This document shows positions 1-8,200 of a stretch of 64,000 nucleotides of DNA, piece by piece. A model generated the notes under the pieces. That model worked only from the letters and a program-made list of their open reading frames with translations. It was not told the origin of the DNA and did no database searches. This stretch comes from Sulfitobacter sp. F26169L (GTDB lineage: Bacteria; Pseudomonadota; Alphaproteobacteria; Rhodobacterales; Rhodobacteraceae). The position numbers and the translations under genes were made by a program. Each line of letters starts with the position of its first letter. The stretch's first letter is position 1. The stretch spans positions 1 to 64,000 of the forward strand of contig NZ_JAPMLP010000010.1 of NCBI RefSeq assembly GCF_026410285.1, in the 5' to 3' direction.

Positions 1-667
1 AGCGTGTCAGAAACGCGACCACCCTCAAGTACCGCTCTAAATATAGCCACAAAATGGTCAGCGCGATTAACATGAAACCAATTGAGGTGGGAAACGACCA
101 TCTTCTGCCGGAGAATATGACAGGCAGAACCAAAATTCGCTAGTCGACGTCGAATCTGATACCCGGCGCCATCGCCTAATGTGAAGGCCCATAGTGTATC
201 GACCTCGACCAACACAAACCAACTTCCAGCATCAGTATCATGACACGGTCCTAATACCGTTACAAATCAATCAAGAAACAAAACTGAACAGCCCATCGCA
301 ATATCTACGCAATCAATCTATCAAACCGCAAAACATGGTAATTAGAGGCGACCAGAATACGGCGAGTTTTTAAAACGGCGACATGGGCGCACAGTTTGAT
401 GAGACTTTACTGGATCGGAGGCCTGCAAAATTAACAAAACCATGTTCGTTCCGGTGATAGCGGGGCGGTTCACAGAGTAGTGAGACCTTTGTTGGTTAAA
501 GTACAGCAGGGGACGTCTGCACACATGTTATACAAATCCGAGACAGTAATCTGCCTGGTTTCGCTGCGCCCCGGTTCGAGATTTTATATAGCCGAATGCA
601 CGCTCGTGGCGAAGACACACCGAAAATGTTCATTTCGTGTCGCATGTCATCGTACGGCCCAGTTCCG
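1..667. other. Left-edge region without a recognisable gene
   Basis: This stretch is visibly richer in A and T than the rest of the window. Its short plus and minus reading frames overlap one another and match no family I know. One minus-strand frame is open from the left edge to a stop at 267-269, about 88 codons, with residues such as GDGAGYQIRRRLANFG. It has no convincing start and AT-rich third codon positions. It could be the tail of a gene lying outside the window, a decayed gene, or chance. I saw no transposase motif, tRNA or clear terminal repeats. Confidence 0.4.
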
Positions 668-1540
668 TTAGGTGAATTTTCTGAACAACTTCGTCTGATC
701 AAACATTTCTTCCAGTGTCTCGATCCGCTTTTTGGTTTCGGACCAGTTTAGGCTTTGCACTGAGGATATCATGGTTTCGATCAGGAGCATCGTGGTGGTG
801 TTTGAGTCCCATGCGGATGGGACGATTATCATGGAACTGAGGCTGATATCAGCAAGGTGGTGCACCGGAGACCGCCATTGATCGGTAAATAGAACAATCT
901 TCGCACCACGGGTTTTTGCCATTTCTGCCAGTTTCAGAGTGTTGTTTTCATACCGCCGCACATCGAAAATTACAAAGACATCCCCTTCTTTTGCGTTCAA
1001 CAGATAATGCGGCCATGTGTTTGAGGTGGATTGCACATGCGTCAGTTCGGGTCGAATAACCTGTAGGTGCAAATAAAAATACTCTGCGAGTGTATGGGTG
1101 ATGCGGCCGCCAACAATAAAAAGATGCTGAGACTGGTCGGCCACCAGTTCACATGCCTTGTCAAACTCTGCAGGATTAATTTGGCCGAGGGTCTGGCGGA
1201 TGTTTTCGATCACAGCATCTGTAAAGCCGTTTAACAAATGTTCAGATGGTGCTGCTTCAGCCCATGTATCGTGTTTGGCGATCGGCGTTTTTGCGCGCGC
1301 GCCGAGTTCCTCGCGAAGATCTGTCTGAAAATCGGGATACCCTTTATATCCTAGTTTCTGCACCATCCGTGCGACGGTTGGAACAGATACATTTGCATTT
1401 TTGGCGAGGGTGGCCAGAGGGCCAAGGCCGGACGCGGGGTAATTCTCGAGAATGGAGAGGGCGAGCTGGCGTTCTGCGCGGGTGAGGTGATCAAGCTTTT
1501 GCTGGATGCGGTCGGATATCGTCTGTGCCGCATTTTTCAT
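668..1540 (-). CDS. RpiR/MurR-family transcriptional regulator
   Basis: DNA-binding regulator of the RpiR family. An N-terminal helix-turn-helix (roughly residues 1-75, with LATLAKNANVSVPTVARM as recognition region) is followed by a SIS sugar-phosphate-type domain (about 110-250, including FIVGGRITHTLAEYF). The family usually senses a phosphosugar, but in alphaproteobacteria members also control amino acid and amine catabolism. The gene is divergent from the amidohydrolase/TRAP/glutamine-synthetase-like operon, so it is the likely local regulator. I chose the ATG at 1540 because GGAG lies just upstream; the upstream ATG at 1564 would add eight residues but has no ribosome site. Family call is firm; the ligand is unknown. 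Confidence 0.85.
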   Translation of the reverse strand: MKNAAQTISDRIQQKLDHLTRAERQLALSILENYPASGLGPLATLAKNANVSVPTVARMVQKLGYKGYPDFQTDLREELGARAKTPIAKHDTWAEAAPSEHLLNGFTDAVIENIRQTLGQINPAEFDKACELVADQSQHLFIVGGRITHTLAEYFYLHLQVIRPELTHVQSTSNTWPHYLLNAKEGDVFVIFDVRRYENNTLKLAEMAKTRGAKIVLFTDQWRSPVHHLADISLSSMIIVPSAWDSNTTTMLLIETMISSVQSLNWSETKKRIETLEEMFDQTKLFRKFT

Positions 1541-1588
1541 CCGCGTCTCCAAATATTTGTTCATTTCATACCAAGTTCAGTCTTGCTG

Positions 1589-1602
1589 TGAAATTTCTTT
1601 CA
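1589..1602. promoter_or_regulatory. Candidate RpiR operator (TGAAA-N4-TTTCA)
   Basis: A short inverted repeat TGAAA/TTTCA with a four-base centre lies in the roughly 125-bp gap between the divergent RpiR gene and the amidohydrolase gene. Position and symmetry suit an operator. The arms are short and the site is AT-rich, so chance is possible. Confidence 0.3.
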
Positions 1603-1665
1603 TAATTCTATTGACTCACTGGTCGTCAAGCAAGCACCCTGTGTTTGGGAAGCCAGAGGAACACC

Positions 1666-2430
1666 ATGCAAAGCAAGTCGCCTGATAATGCTGTAGAGGT
1701 TGTGAATCCTGACGGGGTATCGCCTGTGGTATTGGTCTGCGAACACGCAAGTTCATTCATTCCGTCCCGTTTTGGCGGACTTGGCCTGTCCGATGCCGCA
1801 AGAAAGAGCCATGTCGCGTGGGATCCGGGGGCGATGGCGGTCGCCCGCCAGCTTGCTGGACATCTGAATGGGACGCTGGTTGCTTCAACCGTTTCGCGGC
1901 TTGTCTATGATTGTAACCGTCCGCCTTCCTCGCCGGGCGCGATGCCTGTGCGAAGCGAGCTTACCGACATTCCCGGTAATGCTGATCTAAGTGATTTGGA
2001 GCGGGCTGACCGCATTGCGCTTTATTATGCGCCGTTTCGGGACCGCCTTGCGCAGGTGGTCGGCAATACCAAAGATCCTGTCATCGTGACAATACACAGC
2101 TTTACACCAGTTTATCACGGGCGGCGCCGTTCGGTTGAAATCGGGGTTCTCTGTGATGTTGATACCCGTCTTGCCGATGCAATGATGCAGGTCGCCCAGG
2201 CGCACACCTCACTGAATGTAGAGGTGAACCAACCCTACGGACCGCAGGATGGTGTCACCCACACACTCAAAGAACACGCGCTGGATGCGGGGCATCTGAA
2301 TGTGATGATCGAAATCCGCAATGATCTGATTGCGCAGGCTGATCAGCAGACCACAATGGCCCGTGATCTTGCCGCGTGGCTGGTTGATGCGCTTTCGGCC
2401 CTCAACGTAAAGGTTGATGCGACATGCTAG
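1666..2430 (+). CDS. N-formylglutamate amidohydrolase-family protein
   Basis: Member of the N-formylglutamate amidohydrolase (HutG/FGase) family of zinc amidases, 254 residues. Family signatures are visible: VLVCEHASSFIP near the N terminus, SHVAWDPGA, and DCNRPPSSPGAMP, followed by IHSFTPVYHGRRR and a C-terminal VMIEIRNDLI. No histidine-utilisation gene is nearby, so a role in formylglutamate hydrolysis is doubtful. With a glutamine-synthetase-like ligase, an alcohol dehydrogenase and an aldehyde dehydrogenase downstream, it may instead release glutamate from a gamma-glutamyl amide; this is inference. The ATG at 1666 follows AGAGGA, so the in-frame upstream TTG at 1645 is not used. Its end overlaps the next gene by seven bases. 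Confidence 0.8.
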   Translation: MQSKSPDNAVEVVNPDGVSPVVLVCEHASSFIPSRFGGLGLSDAARKSHVAWDPGAMAVARQLAGHLNGTLVASTVSRLVYDCNRPPSSPGAMPVRSELTDIPGNADLSDLERADRIALYYAPFRDRLAQVVGNTKDPVIVTIHSFTPVYHGRRRSVEIGVLCDVDTRLADAMMQVAQAHTSLNVEVNQPYGPQDGVTHTLKEHALDAGHLNVMIEIRNDLIAQADQQTTMARDLAAWLVDALSALNVKVDATC

Positions 2431-2993
2431 GCGTTTTGCACGGATATATCCGCGTTGTGGATGCTGTAAACTATCGCGTAGGGCGCGTCGTAATGTACGG
2501 CATTTTCGTTTTGATGGGCATTCTGCTGTGGTCGTCGATCAGCAAAACCTTCTTTCTGCCAACACTGTGGACGTTGGAAATGGCCCAATTCGTGATGGTG
2601 GCGTACTACATTCTTGGTGGGCCATATTCGATCCAGCTTGGATCGAACGTCAGGATGGATCTGCTTTATGGTGAATGGTCGTTGCGCAAGAAAGCGTGGT
2701 TCGATCTGCTTACCGTGATGTTCCTGATCTTTTATCTCTGCGTTTTGTTGTACGGCGCGGTCAGTTCCACTGCCTATTCGTTAGGATACTGGGGAAGTGA
2801 GCCGTTTTCCTTTCTTGGCGGTTTGGTCGCCGGCACCGAAGAGGTTGGCCGGCTGGAGCGTTCCTCAAGCGCGTGGCGGCCCTATATGTGGCCGGTGAAA
2901 ACGGTGATGATATTGGGCATGTTCCTGATGCTGTTGCAGTGCATATCCGAGTTGTTCAAAGATGTGCTGCGTATCAAGGGTGAGACTGTTTGA
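2424..2993 (+). CDS. TRAP transporter small membrane subunit (DctQ type)
   Basis: Four-helix small permease subunit of a tripartite ATP-independent periplasmic transporter, 189 residues. Hydrophobic segments lie near residues 25-45, 55-75, 95-120 and 150-170, the usual DctQ pattern, with the basic stretch RVGRVVMYG before the first helix. The linker between helices 3 and 4 is longer than usual. It overlaps the upstream hydrolase gene and shares one base with the downstream large permease gene, so the three are translationally coupled. The substrate cannot be read from this subunit. Confidence 0.85.
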   Translation: MLGVLHGYIRVVDAVNYRVGRVVMYGIFVLMGILLWSSISKTFFLPTLWTLEMAQFVMVAYYILGGPYSIQLGSNVRMDLLYGEWSLRKKAWFDLLTVMFLIFYLCVLLYGAVSSTAYSLGYWGSEPFSFLGGLVAGTEEVGRLERSSSAWRPYMWPVKTVMILGMFLMLLQCISELFKDVLRIKGETV

Positions 2994-4315
2994 TGTCATA
3001 TGAACTGATCGCCACCCTGATGTTTTCGTCAATGATGCTGATGTTGCTAACCGGTCAGCGTGTGTTCGGGGCAATCGGATTTATCGCTGTGGTTGCGGCC
3101 CTGCTGCTGTGGGGGGACAGGGGCGGTTTCGATATCGGGTTTTCGGCGGCGATGAAGCTGATGAAATGGTATCCGCTGCTGACGCTGCCGATGTTTATTT
3201 TCATGGGCTATGTGCTGTCGGAGAGTAAGATCGCCGACGATCTATATAAGATGTTCCATGTCTGGATGGGTGGCCTGCGCGGTGGTCTTGCGATTGGCAC
3301 AATCGGTTTGATGGTGCTGATCTCTGCAATGAACGGGCTCAGCGTGGCAGGTATGGCCATTGGCTCTACCATTGCGCTGCCCGAATTGCTGAAGCGGGGC
3401 TATGACAAACGGATGGTGACAGGCGTTATTCAGGCAGGGTCGAGTCTCGGCATCCTCGTGCCGCCGTCGGTTGTACTCGTTCTCTACGCAATGATTGCGC
3501 GCCAGCCTGTAGGCCAGTTGTGGCTGGCGGGTGTCATTCCGGGGCTGATGATGGCGGGGCTGTTCATTGTGTATATCGTTGTGCGCTGCCGGATCAATCC
3601 GGTGCTGGGGCCGGTTCTGCCCGCAGAGGAGCGTGACATCCCCCGCGCTGAAAAGCTTCGGTTGCTGCGTGCAGGGCTGCTGCCGGTCATTATCTTTGCG
3701 GTGATGATGATGCCTTTTGTCAAAGGCTGGACATCGCTTGTCGAAAGCTCTGCTATTGGTGCGATTGCGGCTTTTGTCGCTGCAGTTCTAAAGGGGCGTA
3801 TGACGCGCGAGGTGTTTGAAAATTCTGTGCGCAACACGCTGGGTATCACCTGCATGTTCATGTGGATTATTCTTGCAGCGCTTGCATTCGGCGCGGTGTT
3901 TGACGGGCTGGGCGCTGTAAAAGCGATCGAAGCCGTATTCACCGAGCGCCTGAACCTCAGCCCGTGGACCATTCTGATCCTGATGCAGCTAAGTTTCATC
4001 CTGATGGGCACATTTCTGGATGACACGGCGATGCTGGTCATTGTTGCACCGCTGTATGTACCACTGGTGGGGGAACTGGGGTTTGACCTGATCTGGTACG
4101 GCATCCTTTACACAATCACGACCCAGATCGCCTATATGACGCCTCCGTTCGGTTACAATCTGTTCCTGATGCGCGCAATGGCGCCGCCTGAAATTACGCT
4201 GCGCGATATCTATTCTTCGATCACGCCGTTTGTGTTGATCATGGTAGGCGCGCTTGCGCTGGTCATGGTCTTCCCTGCTATCGCCACTTGGCTACCTGAC
4301 TATGTCTACAATTAA
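2993..4315 (+). CDS. TRAP transporter large permease (DctM type)
   Basis: Large membrane subunit of the first TRAP transporter, 440 residues with 11-12 hydrophobic segments. DctM signatures include LPMFIFMGYVLSES, the glycine-rich SSLGILVPPSVVLVLYAMIA loop and FLDDTAMLVIVAPLYVPL. The ATG at 2993 overlaps the preceding stop (TGATG); the TTG one codon earlier is less likely. Gene order is Q-M-P, with the binding-protein gene last, unlike the other two TRAP sets here, which are P-Q-M. Confidence 0.92.
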   Translation: MSYELIATLMFSSMMLMLLTGQRVFGAIGFIAVVAALLLWGDRGGFDIGFSAAMKLMKWYPLLTLPMFIFMGYVLSESKIADDLYKMFHVWMGGLRGGLAIGTIGLMVLISAMNGLSVAGMAIGSTIALPELLKRGYDKRMVTGVIQAGSSLGILVPPSVVLVLYAMIARQPVGQLWLAGVIPGLMMAGLFIVYIVVRCRINPVLGPVLPAEERDIPRAEKLRLLRAGLLPVIIFAVMMMPFVKGWTSLVESSAIGAIAAFVAAVLKGRMTREVFENSVRNTLGITCMFMWIILAALAFGAVFDGLGAVKAIEAVFTERLNLSPWTILILMQLSFILMGTFLDDTAMLVIVAPLYVPLVGELGFDLIWYGILYTITTQIAYMTPPFGYNLFLMRAMAPPEITLRDIYSSITPFVLIMVGALALVMVFPAIATWLPDYVYN

Positions 4316-4367
4316 CCTCACAAGAGCCGCGCCAAAGCGGCCTCAAACCCAACCAAGGAGAGAGAAC

Positions 4368-5399
4368 ATGACATCCAGACGCAAGTTTATTCAAGGTGCG
4401 GCCGTGGTTCCGGCGGCGGCATTGGCCACACCGGCACTGGCGCAAAGCACAATCAAATGGCGTATGCAAACCTATGCGGGCGCGGCGCTCGCCGCCGAGG
4501 TTATCGTGCCCGCTATCGAGATGTTCAACAAGATTGCTGGCGACCGTATGCAGATCGAACTGTTTTTCGCTGATCAGCTTGTCCCCACCGGCGAATTGTT
4601 TCAGGCGATGCAGCGCGGCACAATCGATGCCGTGCAATCGGATGATGATTCAATGGCATCGCCCACCGAAGTTACAGTCTTTGGCGGCTATTTCCCTTTT
4701 GGATCGCGCTACTCGCTGGATGTGCCGGTGCTGTTCAACCAGTACGGGCTGAACGAAATCTGGGATGAAGAATATTCCAAGGTCGGGGTCAAACATATCT
4801 CGGCAGGAGCGTGGGATCCTTGCCATTTCGCAACCAAAGACCCCATCCGCAGTCTTGCCGATCTTGAAGGCAAGCGCATCTTTACCTTCCCGACCGCGGG
4901 CCGTTTCCTGACCCGCTTTGGCGTGGTTCCGGTGAACCTGCCGTGGGAGGATATCGAAGTTGCGATGCAAACCGGAGAGCTGGACGGGATCGCTTGGTCG
5001 GGCATTACCGAAGATTACACCGTCGGCTGGGCCGATGTGACCAATTACTTCCTGACGAACAACATCTCCGGCGCATGGGCCGGATCGTTCTTTGCCAATA
5101 TGGAGCGCTGGAACGAACTTCCCGAAGATTTGCAAACGCTGTTCCGTGTGTGTTGTGACCAGTCGCACTATTACCGCCAGTGGTGGTACTGGGGGGGCGA
5201 AGCCAATTTGCGCGTGAATGGTGACAAGTTGGAGCTTACGTCGATACCGGATGAAGAATGGGCGACAGTCGAAACAGCGGCACAGGAATTTTGGGAAGAG
5301 ATTGCTGCTGAATCAGATGTTAAGCGGCGGGTTGTCGATATCTTCAAGAAATACAACGCCGATATGGTTAAGGCTGGACGCCCATACCGTTACGGCTAA
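4368..5399 (+). CDS. TRAP transporter solute-binding protein (DctP type, Tat signal)
   Basis: Periplasmic ligand-binding subunit of the first TRAP transporter, 343 residues. The N terminus TSRRKFIQGAAVVP...ATPALAQ is a twin-arginine signal with an Ala-x-Ala cleavage site, so export is probably through Tat after folding. The body shows DctP features (FADQLVPTGELFQAMQRGTID, the GKRIFTFPTAGRFL strand with the usual arginine region, and AMQTGELDGIAWSG). It resembles the Tat-exported subgroup that binds organic acids such as 2-oxoacids, but the ligand is not established. The start follows AAGGAGAGAG; the longer in-frame ORF from 4254 runs back into the permease gene and is not used. Confidence 0.9.
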   Translation: MTSRRKFIQGAAVVPAAALATPALAQSTIKWRMQTYAGAALAAEVIVPAIEMFNKIAGDRMQIELFFADQLVPTGELFQAMQRGTIDAVQSDDDSMASPTEVTVFGGYFPFGSRYSLDVPVLFNQYGLNEIWDEEYSKVGVKHISAGAWDPCHFATKDPIRSLADLEGKRIFTFPTAGRFLTRFGVVPVNLPWEDIEVAMQTGELDGIAWSGITEDYTVGWADVTNYFLTNNISGAWAGSFFANMERWNELPEDLQTLFRVCCDQSHYYRQWWYWGGEANLRVNGDKLELTSIPDEEWATVETAAQEFWEEIAAESDVKRRVVDIFKKYNADMVKAGRPYRYG

Positions 5400-5407
5400 A
5401 CATACCT

Positions 5408-5432
5408 TCGGGGCGGTGCGATGCCGCCCCGA
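5408..5432 (+). terminator. Hairpin after the first DctP gene
   Basis: Perfect 9-bp inverted repeat TCGGGGCGG/CCGCCCCGA with a seven-base loop, between the binding-protein gene and the glutamine-synthetase-like gene. There is no T-run, so it fits an mRNA-stabilising or partial terminator hairpin better than a full terminator. Confidence 0.6.
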
Positions 5433-5456
5433 TCCAATGCGCGAACTGGATAGAAC

Positions 5457-6821
5457 ATGGCTGGCACAATGACATTCGACGATCTTAAATCCCGCGTTGC
5501 GGAGGGTTCAATCGACACCGTTCTTGTCTGTTTTGTGGACATGCAGGGGCGGCTGACGGGAAAGCGTTTTCACGCAGTGAATTTTGTCGAAACGTCGTTC
5601 AAGGAAACCCATTGCTGCAATTATCTGCTGGCCACTGATCTGGAAATGGCAACGCCGGACGGGTATGCGTCAACCAGTTGGCAAGCCGGTTATGGCGATT
5701 ACGTGATGGCGCCCGACCTTGATACAATCCGGCCAATTCCGTGGCTGGAAGGCACCGCAATGGTGCTGTGTGACGTGCTGGATCACCACACCCACGAACC
5801 TGTCCCCCATTCCCCCCGCGCGATCCTGAAAAAGCAGATCAAGCGACTGGAGGAGTTGGGCTTTGAGGCCAAGATGGCCACCGAACTTGAATTTTTCCTC
5901 TTTGAGAAAAGCTTTGATGATATCCGCAAAGGCGGCTTTCGCGATCTGACCCCGATCAGCGGTTACAACGAAGATTACCACATTCTGCAAACCACCAAGG
6001 AAGAAGACGTGATGCGCCCTGTGCGCAATCACCTGTTTGCTGCCGGTTTGCCGATCGAAAATACCAAGGGCGAGGCCGCAGCGGGGCAGGAGGAGTTGAA
6101 CATCCGCTATTCTCCAGCGCTTGATTGCGCCGATTATCACTCCATCGCCAAACACGCGATAAAAGAGATCGCATGGCAGAACGGCCGCGCAGCGACGTTT
6201 TTGCCCAAATGGGATATGAACCAGTCCGGCTCGTCCAGCCACGTACACCAGTCACTTTGGAAAGACGGCGAAGCGGCGTTTTTTGATAAAACTGCTCAGC
6301 ATGGCATGTCCACGCTGATGCAGCACTATATGGCGGGGCTGATCAAATATGCGCCGGATTACACCTATTTCCTGGCGCCTTACGTGAACAGCTACAAGCG
6401 TTTTGCCAAAGGCACTTTCGCTCCGACTAAAACGGTCTGGTCGGTCGATAACCGCACCGCCGGTTTCAGGCTGTGCGGCGAAAACACAAAAAGCATTCGC
6501 GTAGAGTGCCGCATTGGTGGTTCCGATTTAAATCCCTATCTGGCGCAGGCTGTCATGTTGGCCGCAGGTATCAAGGGGATCGAAGATGCGCTGGCGCTGG
6601 CCCCTGCGACAACCGGCGATGTGTACGAAGACGCAAAAGCCACCGACATTCCGCAGACCCTGCGCGCCGCGACAGAAACATTGCGCGGATCGGCATTTCT
6701 GCGCGACGCACTGGGCGAGGATGTGGTTGACCACTACACCCGCGCAGCTGAATGGGAACAGGAAGAATTTGACCGCGTGGTAACCGATTGGGAAATCGCG
6801 CGCGGCTTTGAAAGGGCTTGA
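5457..6821 (+). CDS. Glutamine-synthetase-like gamma-glutamyl ligase (PuuA-like)
   Basis: ATP-dependent glutamate-amine ligase of the glutamine synthetase fold, 454 residues. The short beta-grasp domain (FVDMQGRLTGKR) is followed by the catalytic barrel: ELEFFLF (Glu143/145), GQEELNI (Glu212/213), GSSSHVHQS (His262/264), NSYKRF (Arg315), DNRTAGFRL (Arg333) and VECRIGGSDLNPYLA. Length and motifs fit gamma-glutamyl-amine synthetases (PuuA, IpuC, GlnA4-like) rather than housekeeping GlnA; no adenylylation-site motif was seen. The next two genes encode aldehyde and alcohol dehydrogenases, so the substrate may be an amino alcohol: glutamylation protects the amine while the alcohol is oxidised to the acid. 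The substrate is inferred. Confidence 0.85.
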   Translation: MAGTMTFDDLKSRVAEGSIDTVLVCFVDMQGRLTGKRFHAVNFVETSFKETHCCNYLLATDLEMATPDGYASTSWQAGYGDYVMAPDLDTIRPIPWLEGTAMVLCDVLDHHTHEPVPHSPRAILKKQIKRLEELGFEAKMATELEFFLFEKSFDDIRKGGFRDLTPISGYNEDYHILQTTKEEDVMRPVRNHLFAAGLPIENTKGEAAAGQEELNIRYSPALDCADYHSIAKHAIKEIAWQNGRAATFLPKWDMNQSGSSSHVHQSLWKDGEAAFFDKTAQHGMSTLMQHYMAGLIKYAPDYTYFLAPYVNSYKRFAKGTFAPTKTVWSVDNRTAGFRLCGENTKSIRVECRIGGSDLNPYLAQAVMLAAGIKGIEDALALAPATTGDVYEDAKATDIPQTLRAATETLRGSAFLRDALGEDVVDHYTRAAEWEQEEFDRVVTDWEIARGFERA

Positions 6822-6823
6822 AT

Positions 6824-8197
6824 ATGACGATCCAGTGTATCTCCCCGATTGACGGGTCGGTGTATGCGAAACGTGAAACCCTGTCGCGCAGCGAAGCTGA
6901 TGCCGCTGTTGCACGGGCAAAATCAGCGCAGGTTGAATGGGCCGCGCGCCCGCTGGCCGACCGCATCGCACTAGTGCAGGCCGGCGTCGCGGCTGTCGGG
7001 GCGATGAACGATGATATCGTCCCCGAAATCGCGTGGCAGATGGGCCGCCCCGTTCGCTATGGCGGTGAATTTGGCGGGTTCAGCGAGCGTGCCAGCTATA
7101 TGGCCTTTATCGCACGCGATGCCCTCGCTGATATCGAAATTGAGGACAGCAAGGCGTTCCGCCGTGTGATCAAGCGTGTGCCGCACGGTGTTGTGCTGGT
7201 CGTTGCGCCGTGGAACTACCCCTACATGACGGCGATCAACACGGTTGCGCCTGCGCTGATCGCGGGTAATGCCGTGGTCTTGAAACACGCATCCCAAACT
7301 CCGCTGGTGGGCGAGCGGATGGCGAAAGCGTTCCATTCTGCCGGTATCCCCGAGGATGTGTTCCAGAATGTGTTCCTTGATCACCAGACCACTTCCGATC
7401 TGATCGCTGATCGTGCCTTCGGTTTTGTGAACTTCACCGGATCGGTCGAGGGCGGCAAAGCGATAGAGCGCGCGGCAGCAGGCACATTCACCGGCATCGG
7501 ACTTGAACTGGGCGGCAAAGATCCCGGTTATGTGATGGAGGACGCCAATCTTGACGCGGCTGTTGATACGCTGATTGACGGCGCGATGTTTAACTCTGGC
7601 CAGTGCTGTTGCGGAATTGAACGGATTTATGTGCACGAGAGCCTGTTTGACGCCTTTGTAGAAAAAGCGGTGGCAATCGTGAACGGCTACAAGCTAGGTA
7701 ATCCGCTGGACCCTGACACCACGCTTGGACCAATGGCGCATGTCCGCTTCGCAGATGAGGTGCGCGCCCAGACAGCCGAGGCCGTCGCCGATGGCGCAAC
7801 CGCCCACATCGATCCGGCCGACTTTCCCAATGACGGTGGCGCCTATCTGATGCCGCAAATCCTGACAAACGTGACCCACGACATGCGCGTCATGCGCGAC
7901 GAAAGTTTCGGTCCGGTTGTGGGCATTATGGCCGTCAAGGATGACGCGGAAGCGATCCGTTTGATGAATGACAGCAACTTCGGGCTGACTGCTTCTGTCT
8001 GGACCCAGGACACAGCCCGCGCCGAAGCAATTGCCGATCAAATCGAAACCGGCACAGTCTTTATGAACCGCGCCGACTATCTTGACCCCGCATTATGCTG
8101 GACGGGATGTAAGGATACCGGACGCGGTGGCGGATTGTCTGTTATCGGTTTTCACAACCTGACACGCCCGAAATCATACCACCTTAAAAAGGCCTGA
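6824..8197 (+). CDS. NAD(P)-dependent aldehyde dehydrogenase
   Basis: Aldehyde dehydrogenase superfamily enzyme, 457 residues, oxidising an aldehyde to a carboxylate. Hallmarks are VAPWNYPY (NAD-binding entry), FTGSVEGGK (Rossmann loop), GLELGGKDPGYV (general-base glutamate), and FNSGQCCCGIERIYV with the catalytic cysteine in a three-cysteine run. The ATG at 6824 lies two bases after the stop of the ligase gene; an overlapping TTG two codons earlier is less likely. Between a gamma-glutamyl ligase and an alcohol dehydrogenase, it most plausibly oxidises a gamma-glutamyl amino-aldehyde. The substrate is not proven. Confidence 0.9.
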   Translation: MTIQCISPIDGSVYAKRETLSRSEADAAVARAKSAQVEWAARPLADRIALVQAGVAAVGAMNDDIVPEIAWQMGRPVRYGGEFGGFSERASYMAFIARDALADIEIEDSKAFRRVIKRVPHGVVLVVAPWNYPYMTAINTVAPALIAGNAVVLKHASQTPLVGERMAKAFHSAGIPEDVFQNVFLDHQTTSDLIADRAFGFVNFTGSVEGGKAIERAAAGTFTGIGLELGGKDPGYVMEDANLDAAVDTLIDGAMFNSGQCCCGIERIYVHESLFDAFVEKAVAIVNGYKLGNPLDPDTTLGPMAHVRFADEVRAQTAEAVADGATAHIDPADFPNDGGAYLMPQILTNVTHDMRVMRDESFGPVVGIMAVKDDAEAIRLMNDSNFGLTASVWTQDTARAEAIADQIETGTVFMNRADYLDPALCWTGCKDTGRGGGLSVIGFHNLTRPKSYHLKKA

Positions 8198-8200
8198 CCC

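Noticed and set aside
340..520. Possible transposase remnant near the left edge
   Set aside because: The short frames show no DDE or other transposase motif, and no terminal inverted repeats or target duplication were found.
1666..2430. Assignment as histidine-pathway HutG
   Set aside because: No hutH, hutU, hutI or hutF gene is present, and the neighbours are transport and glutamylation genes.
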